The notes under the pieces: generated by a model
Database searches by the model: none
Told to the model about the DNA's origin: nothing
What the model saw: the letters and a program-made list of their open reading frames with translations, nothing else
Made by a program: the position numbers and the translations under genes
In this document: in pieces, positions 7,916 to 15,892 of the stretch
How positions within the stretch are numbered: position 1 is the first letter of the stretch
How the letters are laid out: every line of letters begins with the position of its first letter
Assembly: GCA_017962175.1 (NCBI GenBank)
Contig: JAGCVU010000233.1
Coordinates: 1-49,955, forward strand
Length of the DNA stretch: 49,955 nt
Direction of reading: 5' to 3'
Source: Bacteroidales bacterium
GTDB taxonomy: Bacteria; Bacteroidota; Bacteroidia; Bacteroidales; UBA3824

Positions 7916-8751
7916 AATCTTGACCCTTTGAAATCCAAGTCGGGAATATAAATCCACATGCCTTTTTGATACATATAACCGTCGAAACTACCATCGGGAC
8001 CGCTGTATTTTGGGTTGCCGTTGTATTCGGGCGGAATGACTAAGTGGTCGGCTACAAACAGTTTCATACGTTTGTCGTAGCGTAGGCTCATAACTGCGCG
8101 TTCGGTATATTCAAAAATTAGGCGTTGACAATTGCGTTTGTGTTCGTCGATAAAGTTTCCGCCGAAAAATATTTCACCGCCGTTGTCAAGTTCTAAGCGC
8201 ACTTGTTCCATTACTTTGCGGTTTACAAAGAGGTCGCCGCCGTCCCATCCCACAAGGGCGTAAATGTTGCTTTTTTTGCCTCCTAATTGTATTAATTCGT
8301 AATAAATAGCTCCGTACCAATTGGTAGATTGCATAGAGGCTGTTGCAGGATTAGATGTTTCGTCAGAATTGTCGTACAGACGGAGAGTAACCCAATCGTT
8401 ATGCACATTTATCTGCACTGCGCCGTAGTATCGGTAACAGCCGTTGGAAAATTGCAGTCCCCATGTAAAAATTCTGAACTTATTGTCGGGTGCTGTTAAT
8501 ACCGAAATAGGGTTGAGGTTGTCGTATGGATAAAGATGGTCGTCGTCCATACCCAAAAGTATGTTTAGTTCTTCGTCAACATTTTTGGCAAAAACATTTC
8601 GAAGCGAATCGTTTGCGGCGTTGCGTGCTAATTCTAACTGTGCTGTTACCTTTTGAGCCTGTTTGTCCATATCTAACCTATCGTAGTCGATATGCTGAGC
8701 AGATACCGAAAGTGCTATAAATAAGGGTATTAAAGCGAAAATTTTTTTCAT
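7912..8751 (-). CDS. Secreted protein of unknown function
   Basis: I do not recognise the family with certainty. The 279-residue product has a signal peptide ending SVSAQ (about 1-18), an alpha-helical stretch (25-70), and then a mixed region rich in aromatic and acidic residues (YRYYGAVQINVH, ALVGWDGGDLF, FEYTERAVMSLRYD), suggesting a beta-rich periplasmic or secreted fold. The C-terminal third has a GPDGSFDGYMYQKGMWIY segment. It resembles conserved hypotheticals of Bacteroidota. It is convergent with the phosphatase gene and divergent from the response regulator; no functional link is shown. Confidence 0.8.
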   Translation of the reverse strand: MKKIFALIPLFIALSVSAQHIDYDRLDMDKQAQKVTAQLELARNAANDSLRNVFAKNVDEELNILLGMDDDHLYPYDNLNPISVLTAPDNKFRIFTWGLQFSNGCYRYYGAVQINVHNDWVTLRLYDNSDETSNPATASMQSTNWYGAIYYELIQLGGKKSNIYALVGWDGGDLFVNRKVMEQVRLELDNGGEIFFGGNFIDEHKRNCQRLIFEYTERAVMSLRYDKRMKLFVADHLVIPPEYNGNPKYSGPDGSFDGYMYQKGMWIYIPDLDFKGSRF

Positions 8752-8819
8752 ATTTTTCTTTTTAGTTTGTTTAACGTATTATGCGATAGAAATTATTGCA
8801 AAATTAATCAAAAAAAACT

Positions 8820-8827
8820 TACCTTTG
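8820..8827 (+). promoter_or_regulatory. TAnnTTTG promoter box of the LytTR regulator
   Basis: TACCTTTG, with an ATTG 21 nt upstream as a possible -33 element. It supports the ATG at 8854: an in-frame ATG at 8767 lies upstream of this box and would not be transcribed from it. Confidence 0.6.
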
Positions 8828-8853
8828 TAACAAATAAGCAAACAATATCTGAT

Positions 8854-9555
8854 ATGAAACTGAGATGTATGATAATAGACGATGAGCCGCCGGCAGTACG
8901 GCTTATCCAGAGTTTTATAGATCGCACCGAGGTGCTTGAATGTGTTGGTGGCTATACCGACAGTGTGGAGGCTGTGCAAAAAATTAAGCAGAATCCGCCC
9001 GATGTGTTGTTTTTAGACATTCAAATGCCCGACCTTGACGGTATGCAATTGTCGAAAATGGTGCCGCCCGAAACCAAAATAGTATTTACCACTGCATACA
9101 AGGAGTATGCTTTTGATAGTTACGACGTAAATGCCATCGACTATCTGCTCAAACCTATAAGTTATGCCAAATTTCTTAAGGCAGTGGAAAAATGTCAGGA
9201 ATGGTACGAAATGAAAAACGCCAACAATTCGCAAAACTCTGGTGCGGTGTTTATCAAGAGCGACTCTCTATTGGTGCGTATTGATATTTCGGAGATATTG
9301 TATGTATGTGCTTTGAAAGATTATGTACGATTTGTTTTCGACAGCGGACGCAAGCCCATTATCTCGCTTATGACAATGAAAAATGTGGAGCAGATTCTTC
9401 CGTCAGATAGTTTTATTCGTGTAAGTCGTTCGTACATAGTGTCGCTCAACAAAATTCGTTCAGTAGACAAAAACAATTGCATCTACATTGGCGACGAGGT
9501 GGTACGCGTTACCGATGTTTACAGCGAACAATTTAAAAAGTTTATCGGTAATTGA
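8854..9555 (+). CDS. LytTR-family response regulator (LytT/AgrA type)
   Basis: A 233-residue DNA-binding response regulator. The receiver (about 1-120) has the acidic pair in MIIDDEPPA, the phosphoacceptor aspartate in DVLFLDIQMPDLDG, the conserved threonine in VFTTAYKEYA and the lysine in YLLKPI. The LytTR domain (about 135-233) includes VFIKSDSLLVRIDISEILYV and the FIRVSRSYIVSLNKI block. The start at 8854 matches the receiver's beginning and lies downstream of the promoter box. No sensor kinase adjoins it, so it is an orphan. The LytS-type sensor at 42463 is a conceivable partner but is 33 kb away and degenerate. Its 3' end overlaps the convergent protease gene by 14 nt. Confidence 0.93.
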   Translation: MKLRCMIIDDEPPAVRLIQSFIDRTEVLECVGGYTDSVEAVQKIKQNPPDVLFLDIQMPDLDGMQLSKMVPPETKIVFTTAYKEYAFDSYDVNAIDYLLKPISYAKFLKAVEKCQEWYEMKNANNSQNSGAVFIKSDSLLVRIDISEILYVCALKDYVRFVFDSGRKPIISLMTMKNVEQILPSDSFIRVSRSYIVSLNKIRSVDKNNCIYIGDEVVRVTDVYSEQFKKFIGN

Positions 9556-10939
9556 TAATCAGATTGTTAATGATACCGGGTTTTCCTTTTGAGCCGATAT
9601 GATCAAGGTCTATGCGGCGTGGTTTTGGTTTCCGTTTGGCAATTACGGATTGTTCGCCGTTGGTAATCAAAGATATAGCTTTTGCAAAAAGTTCCTCGTT
9701 TTCGTTGCCGAGAGGCTCTGCGTAAGAATCTTTGAGGTAATAGTCGGGTACAAAACCGTTTTTGAAATTCATTTCGCCTTTAGAGTTTTTGCAGCAGGCA
9801 ACTACAAGATACACAGCCCATTCTGAATAGTCGATACCGTCGTCGTCGGTTCCTTGGTCGTCTTCATCGTTGAGTAGCAAATTAGACGTAAATTTGCCGT
9901 AAGTGGTGTCGCCAATGATGGTTACGTCCATATATGCGCTGAGACCCGAAATCAATTCCTCACTTGCCGAAGCGGTGTTTTTTGAGGTTAGCACATATAG
10001 TTTGTCGATGTTAAGATGCGTATCTTGCTTGCTAAAGGTGGAGAATGTGGGTAAGTTTTCCTTTTTATAGTAGTTGGTGAGTGTTTTGTTCATATCATCA
10101 TATAGAAACACATTACCCTCGTTGCCTCTGGGCACAAGCATTGAAGCCAAGCAGTCGAGCGTGGTAACGTATCCGCCGCCATTGAGCCTGAGGTCTATCA
10201 CAAGGTCGGTTATCTGTTGGTCGGCAAGTTCTTTGATGGCATTTTTTACCGAAATAGTGTCATCGTCGAAACTATCGTAGAGAAAGTATCCTATGTTGTG
10301 GCTACCTACTTGATGAGTAGATACTTGCAGTACAGAATTGATGTTCATTTCGCGCTTGGTGATGTATGGAGAGGTAAACTCCTCACCGTTGTATTCAAGT
10401 GTGTTGTCTACAAGTTGAATCTTGGTGTATGTGAGTGTGTATCCGTTTTGATTAAGAAGATTAGAGTAGTTGCTTTTGGTGAGAGTGGTGCCGTCTACAG
10501 CTTTGATAACGCAACCTCGTGTAATACCCGATTCGGCTGCAGGTGAATTGTCGTAAACATATTTTACCATTGCCACCAAATTGTCGTGGTTGTATTTGTC
10601 GCGATATAACTCAAGGTCGAGACCATCGGTGAGATATTCGTTGTTGAACAATCGGTTTACTTCAGAATAGTTGTTGAGCACTACCGAAAATCTGTCGTCT
10701 TGATGACGGAATCGTTCAAACACTTCATATGGCGTGTTAAATCGAGTGATATCAAGATATTGTGGAACATTTTCGTTCCAATAATAAAAATCGTAACATA
10801 TTTTCCAAACAAACTTGTGCACAGTGTAGTCTTTGCCGTTGTATCGGTTGCGGTTGTCGTTGCTGTAAAAATCATCATCCTTGTGGCAGCCTACGCAAAC
10901 AGCCGCTATCAATAGTATATATGTTGTTATTTTTTTCAT
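9542..10939 (-). CDS. S41-family peptidase, lipoprotein
   Basis: A 465-residue C-terminal-processing-type serine peptidase. A lipoprotein signal ends AVCVGC (Cys about 18), predicting an envelope-anchored enzyme. An N-terminal helical region (30-110) is followed by a PDZ-like domain (about 120-200, with SPAAESGITRGCVIKAVDG) and the S41 core (about 210-420). The catalytic serine lies in NTASASEEL and the lysine in IIGDTTYGK. The segment DLRLNGGG is the typical strand before the active site. Related Bacteroidota proteins are of unknown substrate. Probable promoter box TAATATTG on the minus strand at 10964-10971. Transcribed alone. Confidence 0.92.
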   Translation of the reverse strand: MKKITTYILLIAAVCVGCHKDDDFYSNDNRNRYNGKDYTVHKFVWKICYDFYYWNENVPQYLDITRFNTPYEVFERFRHQDDRFSVVLNNYSEVNRLFNNEYLTDGLDLELYRDKYNHDNLVAMVKYVYDNSPAAESGITRGCVIKAVDGTTLTKSNYSNLLNQNGYTLTYTKIQLVDNTLEYNGEEFTSPYITKREMNINSVLQVSTHQVGSHNIGYFLYDSFDDDTISVKNAIKELADQQITDLVIDLRLNGGGYVTTLDCLASMLVPRGNEGNVFLYDDMNKTLTNYYKKENLPTFSTFSKQDTHLNIDKLYVLTSKNTASASEELISGLSAYMDVTIIGDTTYGKFTSNLLLNDEDDQGTDDDGIDYSEWAVYLVVACCKNSKGEMNFKNGFVPDYYLKDSYAEPLGNENEELFAKAISLITNGEQSVIAKRKPKPRRIDLDHIGSKGKPGIINNLIINYR

Positions 10940-11067
10940 ATTGAGTTTTTTAATTATCTATTGCAATATTACAACTTTTATCAATGCCATAACACTCAAA
11001 AAACGTTAAAAATAATAAAACTTTGTTTTGTTGTACAACACTAAGCCTTTGATTGTAGTTTATTTTG

Positions 11068-11075
11068 TATATTTG
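11068..11075 (+). promoter_or_regulatory. TAnnTTTG promoter box of the LRR-ispF unit
   Basis: TATATTTG followed by C, 31 nt before the ATG at 11107. An upstream in-frame ATG at 11065 lies before the box and is unlikely to be used. Confidence 0.65.
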
Positions 11076-11106
11076 CATACTCAAAAAAACTAATTACGTA
11101 CTAAAA

Positions 11107-12153
11107 ATGATTAAGAGACTTCTATTTATGGCGTTTGTGTTTACGGTTGCAGGCGCATACGCACAAAACGACGAATGGTTCGACAAAAACGGCAATATTC
11201 TGCCTAAGTATTTAGACGACAATGGTTTACTCTCCGATGAATACCTTGTCGACGCTTACGAATTTACTTCTATTGATGAGGCTTTGGCTAATCCGCTGAA
11301 AGTGATTAAGTTGAACCTTGCAAAACAAGATTTAGACGAATTCCCCTCTGAAATTGTGCAGTGCCACAATCTTCATGTGCTTGATTTGGATTCTAACAAA
11401 CTAACATCCATTTCGCCCGAAGTGGCTATGTTGCCCAATTTGCAATATCTTGTGCTCAACAACAATGAGTTAACCGAGATTCCCTCAGAAATTGGTTCGC
11501 TCAAAAACCTGTTGATGCTCGACCTTGGGGCAAACCGTTTGCGCAATATTCCCAACGAAATTTGCGCTCTCGAAAATCTTCAAAACATTATTTTAGACGA
11601 AAACCAAATTGAGTCTCTCCCGGAGTCAATTGGTTCTATGACAAAACTTTACAATCTTTCTGCCAATCACAATCGCATCAAAGAATTGCCCGAATCAATA
11701 GGGTCGCTCACTGAACTTCAAAGTCTCGACCTATCGGACAATCTTATTGCCAATCTGCCCGAAACATTTTGCAATTTGCAAACAATGCAGATTTGCGATC
11801 TTCACAACAATGCGCTTGCCCTCTTGCCCGAAAATATCTGCACTTTGAAACAATTGCCGTTTCTCAATTTGAGCAACAATATTATAAAATCACTGCCCAA
11901 AAACATTGGTAAAATGGCATTTATGCAGATGCTCGACCTTAGCAAAAATCAAATATCGGTGTTGCCGTCGTCGGTAGGTGAGATGTCTATGATTCAAGAA
12001 CTTGATCTTTCGGACAATAACCTTAAAACACTTCCTAAAACTATCGGAAAACTTACCTTTGTATCGAGCATTGTGCTTACGGGTAATGATTTTTCGGCAT
12101 CTGAAATCGAAAAAGCAAAGAAATTTCCAAACAATTCATCTATAACATTTTAA
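11107..12153 (+). CDS. Secreted leucine-rich-repeat protein
   Basis: A 348-residue protein with a signal peptide ending AGAYAQ (about 1-20) and some ten 23-residue leucine-rich repeats from about residue 65 to the end. The repeats follow LPxxIGxLxxLxxLDLSxNxI, for example LPESIGSLTELQSLDLSDNL. This is the Shoc2/plant-intracellular-like class, which in bacteria usually mediates protein binding. No catalytic domain, lipobox or sorting domain is visible. The start at 11107 was chosen because it opens the signal peptide. It is 3 nt upstream of ispF and likely shares its transcript, but a functional link is doubtful. Confidence 0.9.
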   Translation: MIKRLLFMAFVFTVAGAYAQNDEWFDKNGNILPKYLDDNGLLSDEYLVDAYEFTSIDEALANPLKVIKLNLAKQDLDEFPSEIVQCHNLHVLDLDSNKLTSISPEVAMLPNLQYLVLNNNELTEIPSEIGSLKNLLMLDLGANRLRNIPNEICALENLQNIILDENQIESLPESIGSMTKLYNLSANHNRIKELPESIGSLTELQSLDLSDNLIANLPETFCNLQTMQICDLHNNALALLPENICTLKQLPFLNLSNNIIKSLPKNIGKMAFMQMLDLSKNQISVLPSSVGEMSMIQELDLSDNNLKTLPKTIGKLTFVSSIVLTGNDFSASEIEKAKKFPNNSSITF

Positions 12154-12156
12154 GCA

Positions 12157-12633
12157 ATGAAAATTCGTACAGGACTTGGATTCGACGTTCATCAACTTGC
12201 CGAGGGTATTCCGTTTTGGCTCGGCGGTATTAAAATAGACCATACCAAAGGCGCAGTGGGACACAGCGATGCCGACTGCCTTATTCACGCCATCTGTGAT
12301 GCACTTCTCGGTGCTGCCAACATGCGCGACATTGGTTATCATTTTCCCGACACCGACCCGCAATACAAGGGCATTGATTCAAAAATTCTCCTAAAAAAGA
12401 CCTGCGAAATTATTCGCAATGCCGGTTATCAAATATCAAATGTAGATAGCACCATTTGCCTTCAAAAACCCAAAATCAAGGATTATATCCCTCAGATGCA
12501 GAAGGTTTTAGCAGAAGTGATGACCCTCGATACCGACGATGTTTCCATCAAAGCCACCACCACCGAGCACCTTGGCTACACCGGCAGAGAAGAAGGAATT
12601 GCAGCGTATGCTAATGTGTTAATTTATAAATAG
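12157..12633 (+). CDS. ispF: 2-C-methyl-D-erythritol 2,4-cyclodiphosphate synthase
   Basis: The fifth enzyme of the MEP isoprenoid pathway, making the cyclic diphosphate from CDP-ME 2-phosphate. The 158-residue length is typical. The zinc ligands are in GFDVHQL (D9, H11) and the later histidine of GHSDADCLIHAICDALLG; FPDTDPQYKG and the C-terminal ATTTEHLGYTGREEGIAA are family signatures. It follows the LRR gene by 3 nt. A separate promoter for the next gene begins right after it. Confidence 0.97.
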   Translation: MKIRTGLGFDVHQLAEGIPFWLGGIKIDHTKGAVGHSDADCLIHAICDALLGAANMRDIGYHFPDTDPQYKGIDSKILLKKTCEIIRNAGYQISNVDSTICLQKPKIKDYIPQMQKVLAEVMTLDTDDVSIKATTTEHLGYTGREEGIAAYANVLIYK

Positions 12634-12655
12634 CGTTTAGTTAACACTCCTTTGT

Positions 12656-12663
12656 TATTTTTG
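12656..12663 (+). promoter_or_regulatory. TAnnTTTG promoter box of the MATE exporter
   Basis: TATTTTTG followed by CC, 20 nt before the GTG start at 12684. This predicts a short leader of roughly 15 nt. Confidence 0.6.
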
Positions 12664-12683
12664 CCACCAAAAAGATAACAAAA

Positions 12684-14054
12684 GTGGACTATTCAGACCG
12701 TACAAAAGAACTTGCTACCAAGAAGATAAGCACGCTTCTGTGGGCATACGCATTGCCATCAATTATTAGTCAGATTATAGCATCGCTCTACAACGTTACC
12801 GACCGTATGTGCATAGGTCAAGGCGTTGATTCTATGGCTATTTCGGGATTGACAATAACATTCCCATTTATGAACATCATTCACGCCTTCGGTGCGCTTG
12901 TGGGTGTGGGTGCAAGTGCAAGAATGTCGATTGTGCTTGGCAAAAAAGATATCAATTGGGCAGAAAATATTCTTGGCAATGCCGTCTACCTTACCTTTGT
13001 GTTTGGTGCGCTGTTTATGACGGCGGGTTATCTCTATATCGACGACATTCTTTTGCTGCTTGGAGCAACGCCGCTTAACGTTGGCTATGCACGTGAGTAT
13101 ATGCTTATTGTGCTGCCCGGAATGTTTTTTACCACACTGAGTTACAACCTTACAGGAATGATACGTTCCTCAGGTTACCCCAAAAAATCAATGTATATTT
13201 TAGGAGGTGGTGCGGTGCTCAACATCGTGCTCGACCTTTTGTTTATATTTGTGTTTAAACTTGGCATTGCCGGTGCAGCGTGGGCAACCACAATTTCGAT
13301 GGTGGCAACGGCTGTGGCATCGGTTTGGCATTTTGTTAAGAAAGATTCGTTTATACGTTTCCGCCGTCACGCTTGGCAGCCTAAGTTCTACATTTTTAGA
13401 AACATACTGTTGATAGGTATGAGTCCGTTTTTGATGAACCTTGCCGCAGCGGGTGTGGTGGCTATGTTGAACCGTCAGATAACCGTTTATGGTGGCGAAA
13501 ATGCTGTTTCGGCATACGGCATTATGAATAGTTTTGGCAATATGGGTGTGCTTATAATCCTTGGTATATGTCAGGGAATGCAGCCAATAGCGGGCTACAA
13601 TTACGGCGCAGGATTAAAAGACCGTCTCAAAGAGGTGCTTTTCCTTTCGATGAAGATTAATATGATAATCGGTTTGGCGGGGGCGTTGCTTGCCTGCCTT
13701 TTTCCAAGACTTTTGGCTCGTGGCTTTACCGGCGAAGCCGATCTTATAGAACTCTGTGTGCCATGTTTCCGCTATATGATGTGTATGATGCCGTTGATTG
13801 GTTTTACCATTACAAACTCAAACTTTTTCCAATCAATTGACAAGCCGTGGGTGGCAATAACCACAAGTCTTTTGCGTCAAGTGATTATCTTGCTGCCGTT
13901 TATATATATATTCCCCTCGGTATTTGAGCATTTTGGAGGCAGCGGACTCACCGGCATTTGGTTTTCGGGCACAGTTTCCTACGTGCTTGCGGCTGTTATT
14001 TCAGGTGGATTGCTCTATTCGCAGAGAAAGGTGTTTGAATATCAAACAAAATAA
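12684..14054 (+). CDS. MATE-family multidrug/sodium exporter
   Basis: A 456-residue inner-membrane antiporter with about 12 hydrophobic helices in two homologous halves. Family features include the N-terminal LLWAYALPSIISQIIASLYNV segment, DRMCIGQGVDSMAISG, and FNYGAG-like text in GMQPIAGYNYGAG, the usual PxxGxNYGA motif. The start is a GTG at 12684; no ATG is available at the expected position. Substrates cannot be told from sequence. Its stop is directly followed by the promoter of the next gene. Confidence 0.95.
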   Translation: MDYSDRTKELATKKISTLLWAYALPSIISQIIASLYNVTDRMCIGQGVDSMAISGLTITFPFMNIIHAFGALVGVGASARMSIVLGKKDINWAENILGNAVYLTFVFGALFMTAGYLYIDDILLLLGATPLNVGYAREYMLIVLPGMFFTTLSYNLTGMIRSSGYPKKSMYILGGGAVLNIVLDLLFIFVFKLGIAGAAWATTISMVATAVASVWHFVKKDSFIRFRRHAWQPKFYIFRNILLIGMSPFLMNLAAAGVVAMLNRQITVYGGENAVSAYGIMNSFGNMGVLIILGICQGMQPIAGYNYGAGLKDRLKEVLFLSMKINMIIGLAGALLACLFPRLLARGFTGEADLIELCVPCFRYMMCMMPLIGFTITNSNFFQSIDKPWVAITTSLLRQVIILLPFIYIFPSVFEHFGGSGLTGIWFSGTVSYVLAAVISGGLLYSQRKVFEYQTK

Positions 14055-14055
14055 T

Positions 14056-14063
14056 TACCTTTG
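14056..14063 (+). promoter_or_regulatory. TAnnTTTG promoter box of the 579-residue membrane protein
   Basis: TACCTTTG followed by C, 2 nt after the MATE stop and 30 nt before the ATG at 14094. Confidence 0.6.
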
Positions 14064-14093
14064 CTGCAAACATATCTATTAAATTAAATCTCA

Positions 14094-15833
14094 ATGGGTA
14101 AAAAGAAAAAGAGTAGAAATCAACCATTATCTTATGAGCAATTAATAGCCCAAAATAACAAATCTCATTTTTGGCGTGATCTTTTTTTACGGGTAAAGAA
14201 TTTCTTTAACAAGAAAGATGATTCAGAATCAGAAGAGAAAACACCCAAAACAAAAAAAGAAAAGATATTGAATTCTTTGGTTACGACTTTTGCATTCGTT
14301 CAAGTTTTAATAATATGGGGATTTACTTCTTCTCTTTTTGAATTTAGAACTTTGTTTGTAATAGATTGGTGTATAATTTCCATGGTGATTCATTTTTTAA
14401 TTTTTAAATTAGCCCCGCCTTTAATAGTTAAGAATCATTGGTTTATGGGTTATACTTTCATTTTGGTTTTTTTAACGGCAGTAGCAATGAAAGCTGTACC
14501 ATATCTATTAAATGAAGATAATTATTCCAAAGGTATCGGTGAATTAGTAGAACGAAAAGACAATATGTTGATCTACAAACTTCATAAACAAAATAACGAA
14601 GAAGTATTATGGAAAGTGGAAGATTTATTAGGTACTACCGATAGTTTGAGGCAAGTAAAAAAAACAGTTCTTTTGACATCAGAACCTACTGGTGTAGTTA
14701 ATTGGTTTCCAACAGAATCAGAAATGCTTTTATACAAAAATATTGTCGAAACTAATAAAGATAGTATAACAAGCGAAATGTCATCATTGAATTATGCTCT
14801 TTATAATCCATTAAAATACTTTGATAAATATGGGCTAACTTTGTTATACAACGGAATGGTTGTAGTAGAATCTAATGGTTATGTTGTTTCGTTGGGTTAT
14901 AAAGATGTGTTTGGCAATTTACGTGTAGCAACACTACCCACAACTGAAACATATTCGCTAAATGAAACTGTGGTGTTTAAAGAAAATTTGAATAAATATA
15001 TCAATAATAAAATGGAAATTGTGCCAGACATCAAATTAAATAATGTCAAATCAATAGGCGTGATGTTCAACGACACAATTGTACCATACGAGAGTTTTTT
15101 TGCCGAGGCTCCACAATATAAAAAATTATTCTCTGAACCTTATTATGATAATTTGGCAGGAGATTATGTAGGTGTTGCAAATTATTGGTCTACAGAATCA
15201 TATGGTGGTAGAGTGCATTACGAATACCCTGTACTTTTTTATCGTGATCAATATGGTTGTGTCTACAAAAAGGAATTTCCTAATAAGATGGAACGCGGTG
15301 ATTTTCAGAAATATTTGTTTGGTGTATTAATCGATTTCTCGTCGCAACAAATAATAAATAAGGAGTTAACCACCAAAGAGAGAATGAAATACAAATATCC
15401 AGTTTTGATGTTTCACGGTCAAGAAATTGGCAATAATTCTTACAACTATGCCAAAATAGAAACCAAGCGTTTTATCCTAAACTATGGTTTAAAACTCGCA
15501 TATTTGGCTCATGTAGATTCTAAACAACGCGATGTGATTGTTGACAATGTGAATCTAACTTTCCGCGATATGGCTGGAAACCTCCAAAAAACCACATGCC
15601 ATATTCCGCAAACGTATCAAGAATATGATTCGCTTATCATTTATTCTACCGACCAAGGATACAAAGCCGCTGAATTAAAGTTTGATACCGAAATCAACTT
15701 CAATAAAATACGTCAAGGTCGCGCCTATATATTCCGCGATACCCTTGTAACCGAAAGCGAATTAATCAACGATATTCCGGATATGAAACAACATGTGGAG
15801 CAATTCTTAGAGCGGATGAAGGAGGGGAAATAA
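14094..15833 (+). CDS. Membrane protein of unknown function
   Basis: I do not recognise a family. The 579-residue protein starts with a basic cytoplasmic stretch (1-60, rich in Lys), then three hydrophobic helices (about 62-85, 90-110 and 116-137), and a large soluble region of about 440 residues rich in Tyr, Asn and Phe with beta-strand-like text. There is no signal peptide, enzyme motif or repeat. Codon choice is clearly more AT-rich than in neighbouring genes, especially in the first two thirds, which suggests recent transfer. It has its own promoter and stands next to an Rpn-type nuclease, also an accessory gene. A role in defence or in the envelope would be speculation. Confidence 0.8.
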   Translation: MGKKKKSRNQPLSYEQLIAQNNKSHFWRDLFLRVKNFFNKKDDSESEEKTPKTKKEKILNSLVTTFAFVQVLIIWGFTSSLFEFRTLFVIDWCIISMVIHFLIFKLAPPLIVKNHWFMGYTFILVFLTAVAMKAVPYLLNEDNYSKGIGELVERKDNMLIYKLHKQNNEEVLWKVEDLLGTTDSLRQVKKTVLLTSEPTGVVNWFPTESEMLLYKNIVETNKDSITSEMSSLNYALYNPLKYFDKYGLTLLYNGMVVVESNGYVVSLGYKDVFGNLRVATLPTTETYSLNETVVFKENLNKYINNKMEIVPDIKLNNVKSIGVMFNDTIVPYESFFAEAPQYKKLFSEPYYDNLAGDYVGVANYWSTESYGGRVHYEYPVLFYRDQYGCVYKKEFPNKMERGDFQKYLFGVLIDFSSQQIINKELTTKERMKYKYPVLMFHGQEIGNNSYNYAKIETKRFILNYGLKLAYLAHVDSKQRDVIVDNVNLTFRDMAGNLQKTTCHIPQTYQEYDSLIIYSTDQGYKAAELKFDTEINFNKIRQGRAYIFRDTLVTESELINDIPDMKQHVEQFLERMKEGK

Positions 15834-15837
15834 TTAT

Positions 15838-15868
15838 TTTGCAATATCAAACTAATTTAGTATTTTTG
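15838..15868 (+). promoter_or_regulatory. Full TTTG-N19-TAnnTTTG promoter of the Rpn nuclease
   Basis: TTTG at 15838-15841 and TATTTTTG at 15861-15868 with the standard 19-nt spacing, 24 nt before the ATG. One of the two best complete Bacteroidota-type promoters in the window. Confidence 0.75.
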
Positions 15869-15892
15869 CAGCATAACTAAATAGATACAACA

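Noticed and set aside
11107..12153. LRR protein as a eukaryotic acquisition or effector
   Set aside because: The repeat class resembles Shoc2/plant types, but this is common in Bacteroidota; base composition matches neighbours and no secretion-system or effector domain is present.
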